In this document: in pieces, positions 36,201 through 44,076 of the stretch
How positions within the stretch are numbered: position 1 is the first letter of the stretch
Layout of the letters: each line of letters opens with the position of its first letter
Assembly: GCF_002860165.1 (NCBI RefSeq)
Contig: NZ_PGUZ01000003.1
Coordinates: forward strand, 1-56,746
Direction: 5' to 3'
From: Bacillus sp. V3-13
GTDB lineage: Bacteria; Bacillota; Bacilli; Bacillales; Cytobacillaceae
DNA: 56,746 nt
Position numbers and translations under genes: made by a program
The notes under the pieces: model-generated
What the model was told of the DNA's origin: nothing
Databases searched by the model: none
Seen by the model: only the letters and a program-made list of their open reading frames with translations

Positions 36201-36740
36201 TTCATCATGATTGTTCACGATTCTCATACCGCGGCCGCCGCCGCCAAGAGCAGCTTTAATGATGAGCGGGTATCCGTGCGTCTTTCCGAATTTAATAACC
36301 TCTTCAAGCCGGTGGACTGGTCCATCGCTTCCCGGGATTACCGGAATCTTTGCCAATTGCGCCTGAGTCCTTGCTTTTACCTTATCACCGAACATGTCGA
36401 GATGCCGTTCTTCAGGTCCGATAAAAATAATTCCTTCTTCTTGACAGCGCCTTGCAAAGTGAGTGTTTTCAGACAAAAACCCATATCCAGGATGGATTGC
36501 GTCCACGCCGCTTGTTTTCGCAATATCAATGATACCTTCAATATCCAGGTAAGCATCTATCGGTTTTTTGCCTTCCCCGACAAGATAAGCTTCATCCGCT
36601 TTATACCTGTGATAAGAGCCGGAGTCCTCCCTGGAATAAACCGCAACCGTACGGATATTCAATTCTGTACATGCTCTAAATACGCGGATCGCAATCTCTC
36701 CCCTGTTCGCGACCAAGACCTTGTTGATAACTTTACTCAT
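33300..36740 (-). CDS. pycA: Pyruvate carboxylase
   Basis: A 1146-residue single-chain biotin enzyme converting pyruvate and bicarbonate to oxaloacetate, the main anaplerotic step in Bacilli. Domain order is biotin carboxylase (about 1-450; ATP loop GGGGRGMR), carboxyltransferase (about 530-830; LLTDTTFRDAHQSLLATR), the allosteric and C-terminal CT region, then the biotin carrier with ITEAMKMET near residue 1112. GAGGTG lies 5 nt before the ATG. It keeps its usual place beside ctaA and ftsW. Confidence 0.97.
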   Translation of the reverse strand: MSKVINKVLVANRGEIAIRVFRACTELNIRTVAVYSREDSGSYHRYKADEAYLVGEGKKPIDAYLDIEGIIDIAKTSGVDAIHPGYGFLSENTHFARRCQEEGIIFIGPEERHLDMFGDKVKARTQAQLAKIPVIPGSDGPVHRLEEVIKFGKTHGYPLIIKAALGGGGRGMRIVNNHDEVKEAYERAKSEAKAAFGNDEVYVEKFIEKPKHIEVQIIADKNGNIIHLYERDCSVQRRHQKVVEVAPCVSITDELRERICEAAVRLMDNVGYVNAGTVEFLVAGEDFYFIEVNPRVQVEHTITEMVTGVDIVQTQILVAEGHDLHSEKAGIPQQADIKIHGFAIQSRVTTEDPLNQFLPDTGKLMTYRSGGGFGVRLDAGNAFQGAVITPYYDSLLVKLSTHAMTFDQAAAKMVRNLQEFRIRGIKTNIPFLENVVKHERFRTGQYDTSFIDTTPELFIFPKRKDRGTKMLTYIANVTVNGFPGIEKKKKPIFEKPRIPKLKYSSDRLEGTKQILDQQGPEGLVKWVKEQKEVLLTDTTFRDAHQSLLATRVRTTDISHIAEPSARLLPDLFSYEMWGGATFDVAYRFLKEDPWDRLLTLREKIPNVLFQMLLRASNAVGYKNYPDNVIREFVEKSAYAGIDVFRIFDSLNWVKGMEVAIDAVRQAEKIAEAAICYTGDINDPTRRKYDLDYYKNLAKELEMQGAHILGIKDMAGLLKPEAAYRLISELKETVDIPIHLHTHDTSGNGIYMYAKAIEAGVDIVDVALSTMAGLTSQPSANSLFYALEGTDRQPKVDNRALEQLSYYWEDIRKYYHDFESGMMAPHTEVYEHEMPGGQYSNLQQQAKAVGLGDRWDLVKSMYARVNQMFGDIVKVTPSSKVVGDMALFMVQNELTEEDVLSRGDSLDFPDSVVELFEGYLGQPHGGFPEQLQKVILKGREPITVRPGELLEDVDFNALKEKLFKEMGRQVTSFDAIAYALYPKVFMEYFNTVEQFGDISVLDTPTFLYGMRLGEEIEVEIETGKTLIVKLVAIGEAQADGTRVVYFELNGQPREIVIKDESVKSKVASKIKADPKNDSHIAASMPGTVIKVVVEKGEKVNRGDHLMITEAMKMETTVQAPFSGVVKDIYVTNGEAIQTGDLLIELSK

Positions 36741-36904
36741 CAGAACACCTCATCTTTATATAATTAGTACAAGGATTGTTTTGCTTACGCATAGCAGGTG
36801 TCAGCTAAGTGATACTTTGAGCATGCGCTGTTGCTAAATCCTTTTATCTGTCAAAAAATGACTGTTGAAACTGATTTTGCATTTATATAAAAGCCTTATT
36901 GGGC

Positions 36905-38062
36905 TTAAGCTACTTGTTTTTCTTTATCTTTGTTTTTGTATTTTTGTTCATAGTTGACGAACATTGAGACGTTTACGAGTATTCCCATTGAAATGTATAG
37001 CTGGAGCAATGAAGAACCTCCGTAGCTGACGAACGGGAGCGTTACACCTGTTAGGGGAATGAGTCCCGAGGCGCCGGCAAGGTTAATAAATGATTGGATT
37101 CCAATCATGCTTGAAATCCCGATCGCAAGCAGGCTTCCAAACGGATCAGTGCATTTTAAGCCTGTGTATATCCCTCTTAAAACGATATAACTAAGCAGCA
37201 ATATGACAAAAGCAACTCCCCAAATCCCCAGTTCTTCCGCGATTACCGCGATAATGAAATCGGTATGCGGTTCAGGAAGATAACCGAGCTTTTGAATGCC
37301 TTTGCCGAGACCAAGTCCGTCAATTCCGCCCGAGCCAATCGCAATATAGGCATTGGTAATTTGATAACCGCTCGTCTGCTCGACTGCAAAAGGGTCCATA
37401 AAGGCTTTAAAACGGCCCAGCCTGTTTTCTGTGAAAATCTTATCCTGCAAGGCAATGAATATAGGAAGGATAACCATTAGCCCAATGCCAGCAAGCTTCA
37501 GCAGATTTTTCAGGCTCATCCCGGAAGAGATAATGATCATCGAAGCAATCAAGATGATAATGGCTGCGGTCCCGTAATCCGGCTGAATGGCAATAAGCAC
37601 GGAGACAAGAAATAAATAGAATAAAGGAGGGACAACACCTTTATTGAATTCATTTATGTACGACTGTTTTTTCGCATAGACTGCGGCCAGGTAAATGATC
37701 ACGGAAACCTTGACAAATTCAGACGGCTGCAGGCTTGCCGGCCCGATTTGAAACCAGCTTTGCGCATTGCCGGCAGTATGTCCGAAAACAAATAAAGCTA
37801 CCAAACAAAGCAAGGACAGCAAAACCATCGGTCCAAGTATTTTATTGCTTTTCATCGCTTTATACGGAAAGAGTGCAAAAAACAAAAATACAACGGAAGC
37901 TCCAATCAGGTGGAGCTTTTGCCTTTGGAAAAAATGATCACTCGGATAATCGTATGCCGTCACCATGCTGGCGCTGTAGACCATGACGAGCCCGAATAAA
38001 GATAGCAGCACCATCGCAATCACTAAAGAATAATCGTATGATTTAAAGATTTTTTTAAACAT
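36905..38062 (-). CDS. ftsW: Peptidoglycan glycosyltransferase FtsW
   Basis: A 385-residue SEDS-family membrane protein that polymerises glycan strands at the division septum with a partner class B PBP. About ten transmembrane helices. Family segments: QPSEFVKVSVIIYLA, the catalytic Asp region IQPDYGTA, LPEPHTDFIIAVIAEELG and the C-terminal GLIPLTGVTLPFVSYGGSSLL. Gene position beside pycA and ylaN favours FtsW over RodA. Confidence 0.93.
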   Translation of the reverse strand: MFKKIFKSYDYSLVIAMVLLSLFGLVMVYSASMVTAYDYPSDHFFQRQKLHLIGASVVFLFFALFPYKAMKSNKILGPMVLLSLLCLVALFVFGHTAGNAQSWFQIGPASLQPSEFVKVSVIIYLAAVYAKKQSYINEFNKGVVPPLFYLFLVSVLIAIQPDYGTAAIIILIASMIIISSGMSLKNLLKLAGIGLMVILPIFIALQDKIFTENRLGRFKAFMDPFAVEQTSGYQITNAYIAIGSGGIDGLGLGKGIQKLGYLPEPHTDFIIAVIAEELGIWGVAFVILLLSYIVLRGIYTGLKCTDPFGSLLAIGISSMIGIQSFINLAGASGLIPLTGVTLPFVSYGGSSLLQLYISMGILVNVSMFVNYEQKYKNKDKEKQVA

Positions 38063-38254
38063 TCAACCTCTTCCCCATTTTCTCCGGATGTATATGTATT
38101 CTCCGATTATAAACAATAATCCTGCTCAGAGAGGTTATGTTAAATGTAACATGTTAATTCTGAAATATCCACAAATATGTTATACTATTAAAAATAAAAT
38201 ATGTCACATTTAGCATAATCGAGGGTTATCCCTATATACCCTAAATATTTATAA

Positions 38255-38293
38255 AAAAACTCAAACAAGTAATGAAGAACTGTTTGAGTTTTT
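38255..38293. terminator. Bidirectional terminator downstream of ylaN
   Basis: AAAAACTCAAACA and TGTTTGAGTTTTT form a 13-bp stem with A/T tails. Confidence 0.88.
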
Positions 38294-38297
38294 CGGT

Positions 38298-38582
38298 TTA
38301 TTTTTTTTGTGAAGCTTCATGAAGGATTGACAGCTCAGCTTCGAGCGCGGCAAGAATGGCTTTTCCTTCTTTTTGATCAATGAGCCCGAGGCGGACTGCA
38401 AAATCTATTTCCCGTGACAAGCCAAACATTTGCGTATCCAGAACCTCTTCGTAAAGAGGACATTGAGGCATTGTAAGGTTATCCATTTGCACCTTAATAA
38501 GCTTTAATATCTTATCAGCGTCAGCCTTTAATAGGGCGTGTGCTTTTTCTTGGTGGTTCACCATCATTTCAGACGCCAACAT
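38298..38582 (-). CDS. ylaN: YlaN (UPF0358), Fur-associated iron homeostasis protein
   Basis: A 94-residue helical protein nearly identical to B. subtilis YlaN over [17 protein letters not shown] and the following [18 protein letters not shown]. Work in S. aureus and B. subtilis reports that YlaN binds iron and Fur and relieves Fur repression. ATG 38582 follows GGGGGG; TTG is the second codon and could also serve. A plausible sigma-A promoter lies about 50 bp upstream. Confidence 0.93.
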   Translation of the reverse strand: MLASEMMVNHQEKAHALLKADADKILKLIKVQMDNLTMPQCPLYEEVLDTQMFGLSREIDFAVRLGLIDQKEGKAILAALEAELSILHEASQKK

Positions 38583-38624
38583 TGATCCCCCCGTTTCCGA
38601 GCGTTTACCCGATCCTATCTTTAA

Positions 38625-38653
38625 ATATTACCGTTAAGACGGGAAAAAAGCAA
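38625..38653 (-). promoter_or_regulatory. Probable sigma-A promoter for ylaN
   Basis: On the minus strand TTGCTT (38653-38648), a 17-nt spacer and TAATAT (38630-38625). Both hexamers deviate slightly from consensus. Confidence 0.5.
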
Positions 38654-38691
38654 GGATAATACGGGATTAGCTTTTTATTTTTGCATTTCGC

Positions 38692-39621
38692 TTAAAAGAT
38701 GCTGAGCTGGTGCTCTGCGGCGAGCATTTCAAGAACCTTCATTCCAGCTATGCTGTTACCTTTTTCATCGAGCGACGGCCCGAAGATTCCGATTCCATAA
38801 CGGCCTGGTACCGCGCCCATAATCCCTCCGGAAACTCCGCTTTTGGCAGGTATGCCAATTTTGATGGCAAATTCCCCGGAAGCATTATACATTCCGCATG
38901 TAACCATAAAGGTTTTGCAAATCCGGGCAATGTGTTCCGGAATGATCACCTTCCCGGTTTCAGGATCGGCCCCGTTTAAAGCGAACACAGCACCGACCCT
39001 GGCAAGGTCAAAGCAATTCATTTCGATCGAGCACTGCGCAGTGTAAACGTGAAGAAGGTCTTCGACATCGCCCTGGATAATCCCGTGCTGTTTCATAAAA
39101 TAGCAAAGGGCCCTGTTCAGATGGGCTGTTTCCATTTCCGATCGGGCCGTTTCCCAATTGCATGAGACCGGCTCTCCATTTAAGAAGCTGGAAACAAACC
39201 GGAACAGCCTGTCAATTTTTTCTTTGCTGTCACGGCCGTTAATCATATCGGTAACAGCAAGCGCTCCTGCATTGATCATCGGATTTAGCGGTTTTGAAGG
39301 GACCGTCGTTTCAAGCTTGGAAATCGAATTAAAAGGATCACCGGTCGGTTCCATTCCAACATGGCTGAATACATAATCAAAGCCCCGGTCGGCAAGGGCC
39401 AGCGCAAGAGCCAAAACTTTTGAGATGCTCTGCAATGTAAATTTCTTCTTATAATCGCCGGCATAGTAGCATTCTTTCCCAATTTCAAAAATGGCGACAG
39501 ATAAATCGCCTTTTTCTGCTTTTCCAAGTGCAGGTATATAATCAGCAACCCGGCCTGAAGCAGTATAAGGGCGTGCTTTTTCAACCAGCTTGCTGAGGCT
39601 TTCATTCGAATGGCATGTCAA
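38692..39621 (-). CDS. glsA: Glutaminase A
   Basis: A 309-residue serine-dependent beta-lactamase-fold glutaminase (YlaM/GlsA2 in B. subtilis) that hydrolyses glutamine to glutamate and ammonia. The catalytic Ser65-x-x-Lys68 lies in LQSISKV. Also visible are YIPALGK near the N-terminus, [11 protein letters not shown] and the C-terminal [10 protein letters not shown]. The start is TTG 39621, with GGGGGAA upstream. Its position between ylaL and ylaN matches B. subtilis. Confidence 0.94.
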   Translation of the reverse strand: MTCHSNESLSKLVEKARPYTASGRVADYIPALGKAEKGDLSVAIFEIGKECYYAGDYKKKFTLQSISKVLALALALADRGFDYVFSHVGMEPTGDPFNSISKLETTVPSKPLNPMINAGALAVTDMINGRDSKEKIDRLFRFVSSFLNGEPVSCNWETARSEMETAHLNRALCYFMKQHGIIQGDVEDLLHVYTAQCSIEMNCFDLARVGAVFALNGADPETGKVIIPEHIARICKTFMVTCGMYNASGEFAIKIGIPAKSGVSGGIMGAVPGRYGIGIFGPSLDEKGNSIAGMKVLEMLAAEHQLSIF

Positions 39622-39774
39622 GGCGGCATTCCCCCGGTTAAAAACTTTTAATTAGTGTTCCGCAGGCCGTTTCTTTTCATGCGCTGGTTTCCCCTGCAAG
39701 AGCGTAAAATAGGCGTTTCGCTTAAGAACCTGCTATACTTTACTTAGGCATGGAACGCGAACGAGGAGGTTGTG

Positions 39775-40272
39775 ATGGAAAATATTATTTTTATTAAAGG
39801 GAAAGTAAAATACCCGATTACATTGGATCCGGGGGTTTGGATTTTTGATGATCGCCGCCTTGACCTGAATACATATTTCGATCAGGCAAATGAATCTGTC
39901 GATGAGCTGGAAAACTACACGAAATCGATTTCAAAGCATTGGGACCGGGAGATTATGGAAGGTGCAGTTTATCCGCCGACATTAAAATCGGAAAAAAAGT
40001 TCGAAAAGGAAAAAGTATTAACGGGGACATTCGGGATACCGCTGCTGCCATTTATACAAAATGCTGAACCTGAGAGCACTGCCCGAACGCTGATAGTTGA
40101 AAGCTTGGATGGAGAAATTGCATTGCCGATTGAACAGGGGAAAGAATTGATTTTGGGTTTTTCAAAGGATGGAAAGCCACTGCAGGAAGACGGCCCTGTT
40201 TATGCCTTTTTTGGGGATGGGTCAAATCGGGACAAGCCGCTTAAAAACATAAAAGGCTTCCGATTGGAATGA
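39775..40272 (+). CDS. ylaL: YlaL family protein, unknown function
   Basis: A 165-residue protein recognised as YlaL by its position between ylaK and ylaM and by family-like segments (KGKVKYPITLDPGVWIFDDR, DLNTYF). No catalytic motif or membrane segment is visible. GAGGAGG precedes the ATG. An extended -10 (TGCTATACT, 39731-39739) lies about 35 bp upstream. Function unknown. Confidence 0.85.
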   Translation: MENIIFIKGKVKYPITLDPGVWIFDDRRLDLNTYFDQANESVDELENYTKSISKHWDREIMEGAVYPPTLKSEKKFEKEKVLTGTFGIPLLPFIQNAEPESTARTLIVESLDGEIALPIEQGKELILGFSKDGKPLQEDGPVYAFFGDGSNRDKPLKNIKGFRLE

Positions 40273-40307
40273 TAAGCGCTGTCTTATCAACACAATCCAG
40301 CCTGCCA

Positions 40308-40344
40308 AAAAGCAGATTCCCCTTTTTTAGGTGAATCTGCTTTT
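40308..40344. terminator. Bidirectional terminator between ylaL and ylaK
   Basis: AAAAGCAGATTC and GAATCTGCTTTT form a 12-bp stem around a 13-nt loop. Confidence 0.85.
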
Positions 40345-40362
40345 GTCAATCATGACTTCGGA

Positions 40363-41691
40363 TTAAAGGAGATCAGCTGCGAGCTGCGCCAGATCGGACC
40401 GTTCCCCTTTGATCAGTTTTACATGTCCGGAGATTTTTTGATCCTTGAACTTTTCGACCACATATGTAAGTCCGTTGTTGAATGCGTCTAAATATGGATG
40501 GTCAATTTGTTCTGGATCGCCCATCAGCACAATTTTGCTTCCTTCCCCAACTCTCGTCAAAATTGTTTTGACCTCGTGCTTTGTCAGGTTTTGCGCTTCA
40601 TCGATAATGATATAATGATCCGGAATACTCCTGCCCCGGATATAAGTCAATGCTTCAACCTCAATCGAACCCATTCCCGCTAAAATCGCATCAAGTTCAC
40701 CTGGTTTCTTCGTATTAAATAAATATTCGAGATTGTCATAGATCGGCTGCATCCACGGCCGCAGCTTTTCACCTTTTTCCCCGGGCAAAAAACCGAGATC
40801 TTTACCGACAGGCACAATCGGCCGCGCAACAAGCAGCTTTTTATACTCTCCGAGATCCTCTATTTGTAACAGCCCCGCAGCAAGGGCAAGAAGCGTTTTG
40901 CCCGTACCTGCTTTTCCGATAAGCGTAACCAGTGGCAAGTCTTTTCTGAGCAACAGTTCTATCGCCATCGTCTGCTGAACGTTTCGCGGCCGGATCCCCC
41001 AAATATGATCATGGTCGAAAACCATTTTTTTAACTTTTTTTCCGCTCTTTTCAACCATTCCCAACGCTGAAGAAGAGCTTCCCAAGGAGTCTTTCATAAG
41101 CAGAAATTGATTTGGATAAAAAGGGTGATTGGCTATGTCTGCGAGCGGTAATTCCCCCTTCTCATAAAACCGGCCCAGTTTTTCAATATCTGTATACACC
41201 TCCTGCATTCCGGTGTAAAGATCATCATTTTCAACGACGCGGTCACTCAGAAAGTCTTCAGCTATTAGCCCGATCGCATCGGCCTTCACTCTAACCAGCG
41301 CATCCTTGCTGACTAAAATAACAGGTCGTCCATTTTCTTTCGTCTGCTCTTCAAGTGACAGGTTTTTGGCTACGGCAAGAATCCGGTTATCATTTGTTTT
41401 TTCTACAAATATTTCTTGAAGCTGCTGGAAAGAACGATGGTTCAGTTCAATCCGCAATATCCCGCCATTTTCAAGCGGAATTTTCTCATGTAGCTTGCCT
41501 GATTCCCTCATGCTGTCGATCAGCCTCGATACTTGTCTTGCATTGCGGCCGATTTCATCCATATAGCGTTTTTTTGAATCAACTTCCTCCAGGACCACCG
41601 CGGGGATAACAACTTCATTATCATCAAAGGAGAAAATTGAAAACGGGTCCTGCAGCAAGACATTCGTGTCCAACACATAAATTTTAGCCAA
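40363..41691 (-). CDS. ylaK: PhoH2: PIN-domain RNase fused to PhoH ATPase/helicase
   Basis: A 442-residue protein with an N-terminal PIN nuclease domain (LDTNVLLQDP; acidic residues in LEEVDSKK and NDNRILAVA) and a C-terminal PhoH ATPase (Walker A GKAGTGKT, Walker B YIIIDEAQN). PhoH2 proteins of other bacteria unwind and cut RNA. Start TTG 41691 lies 7 nt after GGGAGG and gives the family length; GTG 41706 lies in front of that site. B. subtilis YlaK is the ortholog. A small CTACCC/GGGTAG hairpin (41732-41750) lies upstream. Confidence 0.93.
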   Translation of the reverse strand: MAKIYVLDTNVLLQDPFSIFSFDDNEVVIPAVVLEEVDSKKRYMDEIGRNARQVSRLIDSMRESGKLHEKIPLENGGILRIELNHRSFQQLQEIFVEKTNDNRILAVAKNLSLEEQTKENGRPVILVSKDALVRVKADAIGLIAEDFLSDRVVENDDLYTGMQEVYTDIEKLGRFYEKGELPLADIANHPFYPNQFLLMKDSLGSSSSALGMVEKSGKKVKKMVFDHDHIWGIRPRNVQQTMAIELLLRKDLPLVTLIGKAGTGKTLLALAAGLLQIEDLGEYKKLLVARPIVPVGKDLGFLPGEKGEKLRPWMQPIYDNLEYLFNTKKPGELDAILAGMGSIEVEALTYIRGRSIPDHYIIIDEAQNLTKHEVKTILTRVGEGSKIVLMGDPEQIDHPYLDAFNNGLTYVVEKFKDQKISGHVKLIKGERSDLAQLAADLL

Positions 41692-41909
41692 GTTGATGCC
41701 TCCCACTCTGTTGTTTCTTTATGGTGCATCTCTACCCTGGATTCGGGTAGCAATTGCTAAAATATATGTTTTTCCGAATAAAGATAGAAGAAATTTAACA
41801 CAATAATTGCTGAGGTCCATTTATTCAGGCAACGAACTCTTTCACAGCATTTTTATTTCTTATTTGGCTAATTTGGAGTCTTACAATATATTTGCCGGAG
41901 GTGGCAACA

Positions 41910-42497
41910 GTGAGAAAAATGATATTGGGAACCGTGCTGGTAGCGGCATTGGCTGGCTGCGGGGCAGAGAATGACGCTTCCAGAGATAATGAGCAGAATT
42001 TAGTAAATGTTAAAAGTGGCCCGCTTGGAGAAGTTGACCAGGAAACAGGCCAGAGGGCTTCCACCCACCTGGAAGAAATTGCTGGCAGCGTCCCGGATGT
42101 GGAAGACGCTACAGCTGTTGTGATAGGAGATTATGCAATTGTCGGGATTGATGTAAATGAAAATTTAGACCGTTCAGAGGTTGGATCCATTAAATATTCG
42201 GTGGCCGAAAGCCTCGAAGATGATCCATATGGGGCGAGAGCGGCGGTTGTCGCCGACCCGGACATAGTAGCCCGGTTAAGGGAAATTGCCGAGGATTTTC
42301 AAGCAGGGGAGCCTGTTGAAGGAATCGTCAACGAACTGGCCGATTTGACTGGCCGGATGATGCCTGAGATTCCTGCCGATATTGAAGACCCAAATGCAAA
42401 CAATGACACAGAAGAACCAAAAAAGAAGCTGGAAGACTCTGAATCAAAGCAGCTTGAGAAACAACAGGAGGACCAATCATACCATCATAAGGACTGA
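41910..42497 (+). CDS. ylaJ: YhcN/YlaJ family sporulation lipoprotein
   Basis: A 195-residue lipoprotein (lipobox LAGC, Cys17) of the YhcN/YlaJ family, found in Bacillus spores and linked to the inner membrane and germination. The folded part (VEDATAVVIGDYAIVGIDVNE) resembles the family's repeat domain, and the C-terminus is highly charged. GTG 41910 follows GGAGGTG. It ends in a terminator shared with the next, convergent gene. Confidence 0.9.
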   Translation: MRKMILGTVLVAALAGCGAENDASRDNEQNLVNVKSGPLGEVDQETGQRASTHLEEIAGSVPDVEDATAVVIGDYAIVGIDVNENLDRSEVGSIKYSVAESLEDDPYGARAAVVADPDIVARLREIAEDFQAGEPVEGIVNELADLTGRMMPEIPADIEDPNANNDTEEPKKKLEDSESKQLEKQQEDQSYHHKD

Positions 42498-42502
42498 AAT
42501 AG

Positions 42503-42538
42503 GAAAAGCTTGGCCGGACCAGTCCGGCTAAGCTTTTC
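42503..42538. terminator. Bidirectional terminator between ylaJ and the PNPOx-fold gene
   Basis: GAAAAGCTT-g-GCCGGAC pairs with GTCCGGC-t-AAGCTTTTC; the right arm includes the last codons of the minus-strand gene. Confidence 0.85.
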
Positions 42539-42983
42539 TCATTGCCTCCATTACCTGGTTGTCGAGGCGGGCTGCTGCATCCTTATCATAGGTTTTATCA
42601 TATTGTGGTTCCACAACAATTTTAGAGCCATAAAACATAACATCTCTTACTTCTTTAATTTTAATTTCAATGAGCGCCAGCTTTAAAGGAACCCCTTCCA
42701 TCCTTTCCCGGATGATCGCGGCTTCACCGCTAATCGAATATGTAGATTCATTTGCAATCATATTGATCGCTACTTTATGGTTGTTTTTAATATTTTGAAT
42801 GATTCGGGAGCGGTTATCCAATGCAAAATAAACCGTTTTATCATCTTTTGCGAAAATCCATGAAATCGCGTTTATATTTGGCGCTCCTGTTTCAAAATCG
42901 ATTGTAGCAAGCGTCACAAATCGCTCGTGCTGCAGTTCAGCAAATAATGGTTGAATCAGCCTTGGTTCCACTTGATTTGCCAT
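42528..42983 (-). CDS. Pyridoxamine 5'-phosphate oxidase-fold flavoprotein
   Basis: A 151-residue split-barrel FMN-binding protein of the PNPOx-like superfamily. Typical features are ERFVTLATIDFETGAPNINAISWIF and the central DNRSRIIQNIKNNHKVAINMI. The substrate is unknown; members reduce flavin, bind heme or act on small oxidised compounds. ATG 42983 is 10 nt after GGAGG; the ATG at 42992 is too close to that site. Confidence 0.82.
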   Translation of the reverse strand: MANQVEPRLIQPLFAELQHERFVTLATIDFETGAPNINAISWIFAKDDKTVYFALDNRSRIIQNIKNNHKVAINMIANESTYSISGEAAIIRERMEGVPLKLALIEIKIKEVRDVMFYGSKIVVEPQYDKTYDKDAAARLDNQVMEAMRKA

Positions 42984-43079
42984 ACTGTCCATCCCTCCTT
43001 AAGCTACCACCATATTACTACTATCCCTTACATACGGCAATATAAACGTCAATATCTCATTACTCTCTGCTTGAAACAA

Positions 43080-43088
43080 TGGTATAAT
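43080..43088 (+). promoter_or_regulatory. Extended -10 promoter element for ylaI
   Basis: TGGTATAAT lies 37 bp before the ylaI start. No good -35 is found at 17 bp, as is common for extended -10 promoters. Confidence 0.5.
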
Positions 43089-43124
43089 TAAAAGCAGCAA
43101 AATTTGTATGCCAGAGGTGCCAAA

Positions 43125-43325
43125 ATGAGAGTAAAATGCGTGATATGCGATATAATAGAGTCGATTGACGATGACTCCCCAATAGCGAAAAGATTAAGAA
43201 ACAGGCCGATTCATACCTATATGTGCCGTCCATGTGAAGAACGAATCAGTGAAAAAACGCTTGCCCGCAAAGCAACCGGCAATTTCCGCCTGTATCGTCC
43301 GAACACTGAAAAGGACGAATGGTAA
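43125..43325 (+). CDS. ylaI: YlaI (DUF2197) zinc-ribbon protein
   Basis: A 66-residue protein with two CxxC pairs (KCVICD and MCRPCE), expected to bind one zinc. It matches the YlaI family of Bacilli. Function unknown. AGAGGTG lies before ATG 43125. A hairpin terminator follows at 43393, about 70 bp after the stop. Confidence 0.9.
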   Translation: MRVKCVICDIIESIDDDSPIAKRLRNRPIHTYMCRPCEERISEKTLARKATGNFRLYRPNTEKDEW

Positions 43326-43392
43326 AAGTCCAAAAGCCGACTTCACTCGGAACTGGGAGTTTCCGACAAAAACCGATCCAATATGGACATAG

Positions 43393-43427
43393 AAAACAGC
43401 CTGGCCAATACTGGACAGGCTGTTTTT
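43393..43427 (+). terminator. Terminator of ylaI
   Basis: AAAACAGCCTG and CAGGCTGTTTT form an 11-bp stem with a further T. It probably also stops the convergent 43436 gene. Confidence 0.85.
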
Positions 43428-43435
43428 ATGAGGCT

Positions 43436-43726
43436 TTAGTTCTCAGGATAGTTAATAAATTTCTCCGGCTCTTCCTCAATCTGATTGATCATTACATCGA
43501 TCAGTTCAACAGGAAAAGAAGATTTCTTTTCTTGATTTTGATGACTGTAGGTAAGCTCGTACATCGTTTCGCCTTTCGTGATCACAATTTCGCTTATCCC
43601 GTGGTCTTTTGCCAATAACTCCTCAAAAAGCTTGGTTGTATCCTTTGCAGCGGTATCATCAGGCCGCGCATCGCTGACTACTTTAATCGAGAGCCAATTA
43701 TATAATGCATCCTGTAATGATCTCAT
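43436..43726 (-). CDS. Small acidic conserved hypothetical protein after ylaH
   Basis: A 96-residue soluble protein, rich in Asp/Glu, with no motif I recognise. Its ATG overlaps the ylaH stop by 4 nt (ATGA), so it is translated in tandem with ylaH. The absence of transmembrane segments and the regular hydrophobic spacing suggest a small folded domain. B. subtilis does not have it at this position as far as I know. Confidence 0.75.
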   Translation of the reverse strand: MRSLQDALYNWLSIKVVSDARPDDTAAKDTTKLFEELLAKDHGISEIVITKGETMYELTYSHQNQEKKSSFPVELIDVMINQIEEEPEKFINYPEN

Positions 43727-44052
43727 TTTCCTCTCCCGTCAATCTGCATGGCTTCCTGCTTTTTTTGCTGGTGCAAGCGGATTTTGTAAATAATCAGGAT
43801 AATCGCTGCCACAACGAGCCCTTCTGCTACAGGCAGGAAAACGCCCAGAAACGTTAATATCGTACAACCGAGCACTAAAAAAATGTAAATAATGATCGAT
43901 TTTGTTAATGGAAGCTTTTTAGCAAACCCTAATTTATAGACGATTATCGCTAAAGCAATAATCGTGATATAAAGCATCCACATACCCGACTCTGGATTTT
44001 CTCCCACTTTATATAAGGCTGCGAAAAAAGAAAGTCGTTCTGTAACATCCAC
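43723..44052 (-). CDS. ylaH: YlaH-like membrane protein
   Basis: A 109-residue protein with about three transmembrane helices, matching YlaH strongly ([35 protein letters not shown] and IIYKIRLHQ). Function unknown. It follows typA on the same strand and overlaps the small acidic gene. Confidence 0.92.
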   Translation of the reverse strand: MDVTERLSFFAALYKVGENPESGMWMLYITIIALAIIVYKLGFAKKLPLTKSIIIYIFLVLGCTILTFLGVFLPVAEGLVVAAIILIIYKIRLHQQKKQEAMQIDGRGK

Positions 44053-44076
44053 TCCGAATCTCCCCTTCCCAAAAGG

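Noticed and set aside
35706-36767. 353-codon plus-strand frame antisense to pycA
   Set aside because: It is a shadow of the strongly conserved biotin carboxylase domain and has no RBS or homology.
41732-41759. CTACCC/GGGTAG hairpin and TAGCAATTGCTA palindrome before ylaK as a regulatory site
   Set aside because: Short and without a known binding consensus; too little to support a call.
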